Of a stretch of 15,485 bases of DNA, positions 7,272 to 12,767 are shown one piece after another. Within the stretch, counting starts at the first letter, position 1; the number at the start of each line of letters is the position of its first letter. This DNA comes from a bacterium (GTDB lineage Bacteria; Omnitrophota; Gorgyraeia; Velamenicoccales; JABMQK01): the NCBI GenBank assembly GCA_013203265.1, contig JABMQK010000146.1, positions 1-15,485 of the forward strand. Direction: 5' to 3'. Below the pieces are notes generated by a model. That model made no database searches and was not told the origin of the DNA. It saw only the letters and a program-made list of their open reading frames with translations. A program made the position numbers and the translations under genes.

Positions 7272-9275
7272 CTATTTTTGAGCAAAAAAAGTTATTGCCG
7301 GCCCGTGTTCATGGTTTTCTTTTTGAATTAATTCGACATTTTTAAAACCCGCATCGCGGACTACTGCAAGAAGATCATCTTCAAACAACCAGAACACCTT
7401 TTTTACTATACTGCCGAGCATATTCCCAACATCCTCATCCATATATTTACCTCGATAAACACGGCCATTATATCCAATAGTTTCAATCGAAGAAACAGGA
7501 TAATTTGCGTCAGCATAATGGGTCCATACAAATAATTTATCGGTAAGTTTGCCAATACAATACATTAAAGACACAGGATCATTTAAATGATAGAGAATGC
7601 CGAGTGCTAAACATAAATCGAATTGCAAAGAAAGTGAATCTAATATCACTTGCACATTGCCAAACAGGAATTCACATTTATCCAATTTAAATGCGTTTTT
7701 TATAATTAGAGATTTCAAAAAATTTTCCTTTCTACCTTCGATAGCGATAACCTTCTTTGCTCCCCACATCTGCAACATAGAAGAATGCATTCCTTCGAGA
7801 CAACCTAATTCCAGAACCGTTAAGCCCCTTAAATTTACTCTTTCTCTTAACTTATCAATCTTGGGCTCAAACGGAAGGTCCTGTTTAAACTTCACTGCCA
7901 CAGAGATCTCTTCAAGAGGGAACCTGCAGTGCCAATTTTTGATAATTTCAAAACCGTACAATTTGGATATCGCTGCACTCATCAAATTACTGCCATCGCC
8001 GCTCAAACATAGCACGCTGCCAGCATTTTTTTGTTCCTTTATCATAATCTTTACCGACTCATCTATTCTACGCTGAATCCCTTTTATTTCCTGCTCGAGG
8101 TGTTTATCGCTTGCCTCATGTAAGATAGACTCCAAAAACCTATATTCTTTACGCAGTAAATTCTGACGGATATCTTGAGGAAAGGTTTTGATTCCATCTA
8201 GAAAATTTTTATGAATATTTTCTATACTTTCCGATTCGGGCCTTTCAGAACAAAATTGAGTGCAATTTACCTCACATTTTTTTAGCTTTTCTCTGATTTC
8301 ATATGCTTTTTCAGAATGCCATACCTTTTTTAAAGAATCGTGTTTAATGTTACCGAATGCTTCAAAACAAACAAAGCTAATATCTCCTTGAGGATTTATA
8401 AAAAATCTATTGAACCCTGCAAAGCAGGAATTTACTCTTCTTTCCCTTTTAAAATGCTGGATTGTCTTCTCTGGCATATATCCAATAGAAAGTCTTTTAG
8501 ACATTTCCCTTTTCATACATTCTATCTCCCGAAAACTATTTTCTAACTTAGAAATATCTTCTTTTCTAATCCAAAAGTTAGATTCAAAGTCAATGTTTTC
8601 CAATAAGCTTCCATTGTATACTAAGGGCTGAAAAACTATATCACAACATTGCATCTTCTCTGCTAATTTAACTAGCAGGGAGAGCCCCTCCATGTTATCC
8701 CTCATAATTACACTTACTAGGCCAACATATAATCTTCTTTCTTCACTATCTATCCCTCTACCAAATTCCTTTTTATAGTGATTAATAAGCTCCATGGCAT
8801 GTATAGCTTTCTCGAAAACTCCGTCTCCCCTTATATAATTATGAATTGCAGGTGTAGCACTGTCGATAGAAAACGTAATATCTCTTAATTTTGACGAGAC
8901 AATTTTTTTAGCTATTTCGTCAGTTATGAAACTGCCGTTTGTATTAATGGTAGTAATTATACCCGGACGGGTCGCATAATTAATCAATTCAAAAATATCC
9001 TTTCGCAGCAAAGCCTCTCCGCCAGTAAAATAAATACTTTTTATCTCCATTTTAATAGCTTGGTCAATTAAGTTTTTTGCTTCTTCAGTGGTAAGCTCGT
9101 CCCTAAAAGACTGCTTCCATACATCGCAGATCTTACATTTAATATTGCACCTAGAAGTAAGCATAATCTGGATCATGTCCGGTTCAACCATTACTTTATT
9201 TAAAACCCGGGAAAAATAAAACAAATAGTCTTTTTTGTATTTCGCAAATAAGTTTTTATCCGAATTATACTCCAT
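7272..9275 (-). CDS. Radical SAM/SPASM-like enzyme fused to class I SAM-dependent methyltransferase
   Basis: This 667-residue fusion begins with a full array-type radical SAM module (about 1-375). Cluster cysteines are C43, C47 and C50 (CNIKCKIC); the SAM motif reads GGEA at 85-88 rather than GGEP; IRGDGVFEKA, IVFQPLVYNG and FWIRKED follow. The auxiliary region has SCFAGF, a G-x5-C (GDISFVC) and KCEVNCTQFC with RPESESI. A helical, probably coiled-coil linker follows (about 385-425, including LEQEIKGIQRRIDESVKIM). The C-terminal domain (about 476-667) is a Rossmann methyltransferase: ELGCLEG at 489-495 binds SAM, E513 in IAIEGRKEN is the acidic ribose-binding position, and LALGILYHLNDP is the common post-motif segment of this superfamily. 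The ATG at 9275 follows the upstream TAA by two bases. The protein may thus use SAM both as a radical source and as a methyl donor. The methyl acceptor is unknown; a glycan is inferred from context. Confidence 0.92.
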   Translation of the reverse strand: MEYNSDKNLFAKYKKDYLFYFSRVLNKVMVEPDMIQIMLTSRCNIKCKICDVWKQSFRDELTTEEAKNLIDQAIKMEIKSIYFTGGEALLRKDIFELINYATRPGIITTINTNGSFITDEIAKKIVSSKLRDITFSIDSATPAIHNYIRGDGVFEKAIHAMELINHYKKEFGRGIDSEERRLYVGLVSVIMRDNMEGLSLLVKLAEKMQCCDIVFQPLVYNGSLLENIDFESNFWIRKEDISKLENSFREIECMKREMSKRLSIGYMPEKTIQHFKRERRVNSCFAGFNRFFINPQGDISFVCFEAFGNIKHDSLKKVWHSEKAYEIREKLKKCEVNCTQFCSERPESESIENIHKNFLDGIKTFPQDIRQNLLRKEYRFLESILHEASDKHLEQEIKGIQRRIDESVKIMIKEQKNAGSVLCLSGDGSNLMSAAISKLYGFEIIKNWHCRFPLEEISVAVKFKQDLPFEPKIDKLRERVNLRGLTVLELGCLEGMHSSMLQMWGAKKVIAIEGRKENFLKSLIIKNAFKLDKCEFLFGNVQVILDSLSLQFDLCLALGILYHLNDPVSLMYCIGKLTDKLFVWTHYADANYPVSSIETIGYNGRVYRGKYMDEDVGNMLGSIVKKVFWLFEDDLLAVVRDAGFKNVELIQKENHEHGPAITFFAQK

Positions 9276-9277
9276 AC

Positions 9278-10648
9278 TTAACTTATCCCTCCCTTATAAA
9301 GGCCCAAGAACTTCGCGAAGTAAAGCAAGATTTTTCTTCGTAAATACCTAACTGAGTGTGTATTTGTTCTGCCAATATACCATTGGGAATCAGCGTTGTG
9401 TTTTATTCTTAATTCTTCCTGCTGTTCCCAAAGATATGATTTTCTGGGTATATAGCACGCGCTGACACTGACAAATTCATCGATGTTTTTCCTATTCATA
9501 AGTAAAAATAGTATTGTTTCTAAGATATCCACCCGTCGCTCTACGGGATAGCCGACCATCCAAAGCGTATTTACTTTAATCCCCGAAGAGTGAGTCATTT
9601 TTAACGCTTTGGCTATATCCCACTTTAAAGGCTTACCCATGTGCCGCAGAACCCGGGAAGCACCGCTTTCTACGCCATAGGTAAGATAAATACACCCCGC
9701 CTGTTTTAATTTCTGAAATAATTCTTGAGTCATTTTAGGATCTGCCCGGGCCATTCCTCCCCATTCAAAACCTGCTTCTTTTTCTATAAGCATATCCGCC
9801 AATCCTTCTAATTCTTTTAAATCACCGTTTATCATCAAATCGTTACTTTTAAAACGCTTTCTTTTAAACATTTTATTATGGCTCATCATCTCTTCAGCAA
9901 TATTATTCGCTTCTCTCATTCTGTAATTACCCCACATAGCTTTATCCGTACAGAATTTACAATAATAATTACATCCTCTGCTGAAAATTATGGGTATCTC
10001 ATCCTTGTTTGTATAACGTTCAAAATGAAAAAGGTGCAAAGCCGGGAATGGTATACTGTTTATGTTTAGCTGCTCTTTGTTCCACCCGTTATCCCTGAAT
10101 CCATTCCCTGTATTTATGATGGTTCCTTTTATACTGAGGCTTCTTATCGATTCACCACCTACAATTTTTTTTACCAGCTCGCTGACAATTTTTTCTCCCT
10201 CACCCCGGACATAAACGTCCACATTGTTATTCAAATCATTCTCTGTCACTTCTGCACACCAAGGGCCACCAAAAAGTATAAATAAATCTTTCTTTTTTTC
10301 TTTAAGCTTGCCTGACAATAAATTAGCTAATATCCAGGAGTGGCTATTAACACTTAATCCTATAACTTTAGGGTTATTCTCCAAAATCAGCAGAGACCAA
10401 TCTTCAAGTAATTTCGGAAGGTTAAAATGCTTACCAATCGCTGTTTCTGTTGCCCACTCATCTGAAGATTCCCAATCCCAGAGAAATCTTTTTGCTTTTT
10501 TCTCATGATATAACTTAGAATTTAAGCAATGCATCTTTACATCATAGCCATCATATATCAATTGCGCGGCAATATAAGCAATGCCCAAAGGAGGCATATC
10601 TACTCCATAAAGAGGCGGAACGACTAAAGATATTTTTAATGCATTCAT
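9278..10648 (-). CDS. B12-binding-domain radical SAM protein
   Basis: I start this gene at the ATG at 10648 (456 residues). The longest frame begins at a TTG at 10663, but the ATG has GGAG nine bases upstream and AGGAAA directly before it, and the protein then opens with the normal first strand (LKISLVVPPLYG). The N-terminal half is a cobalamin-binding Rossmann fold of the class B radical SAM type, with MPPLGIAYIAAQL, KVIGLSVNSHS, FGGPW (around 126-130) and RGEGE (around 148-152). The cluster cysteines are C226, C230 and C233 (CNYYCKFC), followed by ARADP, YGVESG and MVGYPVE, all usual in this class. I see no DxHxxG, so any cobalamin would bind without that histidine, as is common in the family. 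Members perform methylations at unreactive carbons, ring contractions and other reactions; the reaction here is unknown. It is not closely related to the neighbouring SPASM-like copies. Confidence 0.9.
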   Translation of the reverse strand: MNALKISLVVPPLYGVDMPPLGIAYIAAQLIYDGYDVKMHCLNSKLYHEKKAKRFLWDWESSDEWATETAIGKHFNLPKLLEDWSLLILENNPKVIGLSVNSHSWILANLLSGKLKEKKKDLFILFGGPWCAEVTENDLNNNVDVYVRGEGEKIVSELVKKIVGGESIRSLSIKGTIINTGNGFRDNGWNKEQLNINSIPFPALHLFHFERYTNKDEIPIIFSRGCNYYCKFCTDKAMWGNYRMREANNIAEEMMSHNKMFKRKRFKSNDLMINGDLKELEGLADMLIEKEAGFEWGGMARADPKMTQELFQKLKQAGCIYLTYGVESGASRVLRHMGKPLKWDIAKALKMTHSSGIKVNTLWMVGYPVERRVDILETILFLLMNRKNIDEFVSVSACYIPRKSYLWEQQEELRIKHNADSQWYIGRTNTHSVRYLRRKILLYFAKFLGLYKGGIS

Positions 10649-10661
10649 TTTCCTGAGCTCC
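10649..10661 (-). promoter_or_regulatory. Ribosome-binding site that selects the ATG start at 10648
   Basis: On the minus strand GGAG (10661-10658) is nine bases before the ATG at 10648, and AGGAAA lies immediately before it. The alternative TTG start at 10663 would overlap this site and has no comparable motif, so the shorter protein is preferred. Confidence 0.6.
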
Positions 10662-10668
10662 AAAATTT

Positions 10669-10698
10669 ATTTTAAAGTCTCAAGCTTATCACTTACAA
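10669..10698 (-). promoter_or_regulatory. Weak sigma70-like promoter candidate for the downstream gene block
   Basis: On the minus strand TTGTAA (10698-10693) and TAAAAT (10674-10669) are separated by 18 bases and lie about 20 bases before the ATG at 10648. Neither box is perfect, and AT-rich DNA yields such pairs by chance. It is listed because this is the only gap in the window large enough to host an internal promoter for the radical SAM block. Confidence 0.22.
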
Positions 10699-10812
10699 CA
10701 AAGTCTGATTAGCGTTGTGCCGTCATATCTGCAAGCAGTCTCTATCTTTTCAAAAATAATATCGGAGATAATTCATGCCCTCTTATGTTATCCAGCTCTA
10801 ATTATCACAAGA

Positions 10813-10845
10813 TTACGCAAACCTGCAGGCAAGCAGGTTTACGCA
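10813..10845. repeat. 8-bp-stem palindrome bracketed by 7-bp direct repeats
   Basis: The arms AAACCTGC (10819-10826) and GCAGGTTT (10833-10840) are perfectly complementary around a six-base loop. The palindrome is bracketed by two copies of TTACGCA, at 10813-10819 and 10839-10845, each sharing bases with an arm. The second copy includes the stop codon of the glycosyltransferase-radical SAM gene. There is no U-tract after it in the direction of transcription, so it is not a standard intrinsic terminator. It could be an RNA-stabilising hairpin, a processing site, or a small palindromic repeat with a target-site duplication. Confidence 0.6.
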
Positions 10846-12743
10846 CCGCAAAAACAAGGCAACAGACATGGCCAAGCGCATTTTTTCACCTTTCCCCAAG
10901 CCTTAATTATTTCCTTCCCTTGAAGTATCTCTTTTAAATCCTGCCTTTTTATATCACCATAAGATGAAAAACAGGTAACAGCCTTCCCCTGATTAGAAAT
11001 TAAAACAGTTTCATAAGCGGACAGGCATTTTACATCATTAGGTTTTAACGTTCCTCGAAAATACTTTTTTGTCAAAGATAAATTCCTAATCGAAGGAATT
11101 ATAAATTGGGGATTTTCTTTTTTTAATTCTATTAATTTGTCTATAAGTTTATCCAGAACAATCAGCCTGTCTTCAGAAATCCAAAAGGAAGATTTTTTTC
11201 TTTCACTCATTTTTAAATTATTGGAAAGCAATGTTTGAAATTGTAGTGAGTTTGCATTCAATTTTCTTACGAAATCAGCTAAATCGGGTAATTCCTCCAA
11301 ATTTTGATTTAAAATTATTGCGATCACATTAAAATTTATTTGAGGGTATTCCTTTTTCAATGAAGAAAGCAATTTTAAGCTCTCGATACTTCTTTGCCAT
11401 GCTATATCGGAATTTCTTATGTAATTGTGAACATTCGGTTTTAGTGAGTCCAGAGAATTGACCAGAGAAATAGTATTGTCTATAAGATAAGGTTTTAATC
11501 TCTCGAAGTATTCTTTTATCAATATCCCGTTTGTTAATACTCCTAACTGCTTAATCTCTGTTTTTCTTGCATAGTCAAATATCTCAAAAATATCTTTTCT
11601 CAATAATGGCTCTCCTCCGGAAAGAGCAATCTCTTTTATTCCCAACTTTTTAGCCTGCTTAAGCATTTTTTTTACATACAAAATATCTATATTTTTTTCT
11701 TTTACGCCTGTTTTCCATATATCACAAATCCGGCAATCAAGATTACAGTTATGAGTAACATCCAATATAAGAAGACGCGGCGTGCTAATTAAATTATCTG
11801 CGGGAACTTTTTTTCTAATCTTGAAAAACTCAACTATATTTCCTAATATATAAAAAATCTTATGGACAACAAAAAACAGATATATTTCCAGTTTTTTATT
11901 TAATACCTTTGTGTTGCTCTCCTTGATAAAACGCTTACCCAAAATATAGCTAAAACGACCTATCTTTATCATATTCATAAAAGTAGCGCCCCAGAAAGAA
12001 ACTATGCTTGTCTTTAACTCTTTCAGCAAAGGATGATCATTGTATAAATGCCGGACAAGAAGGTTACCTCTACCGTACATATAGGCCTGTTTAATAAAAG
12101 TAGCGGCCGCATCCTTCCTGTAATGGATAACTTTTATATCTTTATTCCAAACAAACCTATGTCCGGCTTGAAACAGGCGCCAAAAGAACTCTAAATCCTC
12201 TCCCGCCGGTAAAAGAAAAATCTCATTAAGCCGGTGTTTCTCAAAAATCCAGCGTTTGAGAGAAACATTACAGGTAGGGAAAAATATAATTTCCTTTTTA
12301 CCATAGATAACATTTTCTATACTGCAGGTACTTAAAAATTGACCTACCAATACAGGAATCCCTTGAGAAGAAGCAATAGTAAGACCGCCAACAGCGACAA
12401 TATCTTGATTACGCTGATGCGTTTCTACCATTTTCTCAATCCAATCAGGTTCTAATACACAATCATCATCAGTAAAGCCAACAATGCTTGATGTTGATAG
12501 AGAAACTCCGATATTTCTGGCATAAGCCGGCCCCTTGGAAGGATATCCTCGATAATACACTACATGAGAGAGTAGATTTTTGAACCCGTCCACTACTTTC
12601 TTTATAGCGCTGCCTTTAGACCCATCGTCGATAACAATAACTTCCATCCTATCCTTATTAAATGTCTGCTCTCTAACGGAATCCAAACAAGCCATAAGCA
12701 AACGCTTTCTATTATGGGCGGGTATAATTAAACTGAATTCCAT
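10839..12743 (-). CDS. Glycosyltransferase family 2 fused to radical SAM/SPASM-like enzyme
   Basis: This 634-residue protein joins two catalytic modules. The GT2 domain (about 1-240) has FSLIIPAHNRKRLL, VIVIDDGS (D39, D40), GPAYARNIG, the metal-binding triad D92-D93-D94 and the acidic motif G181-E182-D183. A hydrophobic, aromatic stretch (about 285-308, with YLFFVVHKIFYILGNIVEFF) links it to the radical SAM module and could touch the membrane. The second module (about 320-634) has cluster cysteines C333, C337 and C340 (CNLDCRIC), GGEP at 376-379, LQFQTL, FWISED, YFRGTLKPNDVKC, a G-x4-C (QGKAVTC) and a final C-x3-C-x3-C (KCAWPCLLPC). It ends only four residues later, whereas most paralogs continue for 20 or more. 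The stop lies inside a palindromic repeat, so the C-terminus may be truncated. The ATG follows the ABC ATPase stop by 24 bases, with only a modest ribosome site. A coupled transfer-and-modify role on a glycan is inferred. Confidence 0.92.
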   Translation of the reverse strand: MEFSLIIPAHNRKRLLMACLDSVREQTFNKDRMEVIVIDDGSKGSAIKKVVDGFKNLLSHVVYYRGYPSKGPAYARNIGVSLSTSSIVGFTDDDCVLEPDWIEKMVETHQRNQDIVAVGGLTIASSQGIPVLVGQFLSTCSIENVIYGKKEIIFFPTCNVSLKRWIFEKHRLNEIFLLPAGEDLEFFWRLFQAGHRFVWNKDIKVIHYRKDAAATFIKQAYMYGRGNLLVRHLYNDHPLLKELKTSIVSFWGATFMNMIKIGRFSYILGKRFIKESNTKVLNKKLEIYLFFVVHKIFYILGNIVEFFKIRKKVPADNLISTPRLLILDVTHNCNLDCRICDIWKTGVKEKNIDILYVKKMLKQAKKLGIKEIALSGGEPLLRKDIFEIFDYARKTEIKQLGVLTNGILIKEYFERLKPYLIDNTISLVNSLDSLKPNVHNYIRNSDIAWQRSIESLKLLSSLKKEYPQINFNVIAIILNQNLEELPDLADFVRKLNANSLQFQTLLSNNLKMSERKKSSFWISEDRLIVLDKLIDKLIELKKENPQFIIPSIRNLSLTKKYFRGTLKPNDVKCLSAYETVLISNQGKAVTCFSSYGDIKRQDLKEILQGKEIIKAWGKVKKCAWPCLLPCFCGA

Positions 12744-12767
12744 CTACTTTCTTAAAGTTACCTCTAC

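Larger units (their letters stand above)
10649..10838. other. Longest gap between genes in the window
   Basis: This stretch of about 190 bases is the only break between genes longer than 46 bases, and it divides the operon after the glycosyltransferase fusion. It holds a strong short palindrome at its upstream end, a weak promoter candidate at its downstream end, and a stretch on the minus strand that stays open for 28 codons (reading ISDIIFEKIETACRYDGTT) but has no start codon. It could be a dispersed intergenic repeat or the remains of coding sequence. I find no terminator with a U-tract. Confidence 0.5.

Noticed and set aside
7597..8076. Plus-strand frame of 159 codons opposite the methyltransferase fusion
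   Set aside because: It lies wholly antisense to a gene with clear motifs. Its translation has no recognisable domain, so it is a shadow frame.
10648..10663. TTG start at 10663 for the B12-type radical SAM gene
   Set aside because: The ATG five codons later has a well-placed GGAG and begins at the natural first strand of the domain.
10738..10775. Tiny minus-strand frame MNYLRYYF in the long gap, preceded by AAGAGGG
   Set aside because: It has only eight codons and the purine-rich stretch is about one base from the ATG, too close. No leader-peptide or attenuator structure follows.
10819..10840. Intrinsic terminator after the GT2-radical SAM fusion
   Set aside because: The stem is good but no run of U follows on the transcribed strand, and the downstream genes appear to continue the same functional unit.
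10717..10923. Plus-strand frame of 68 codons covering the long gap
   Set aside because: It runs antisense into the radical SAM module, has no convincing ribosome site and its composition is not protein-like. It looks like a chance frame.
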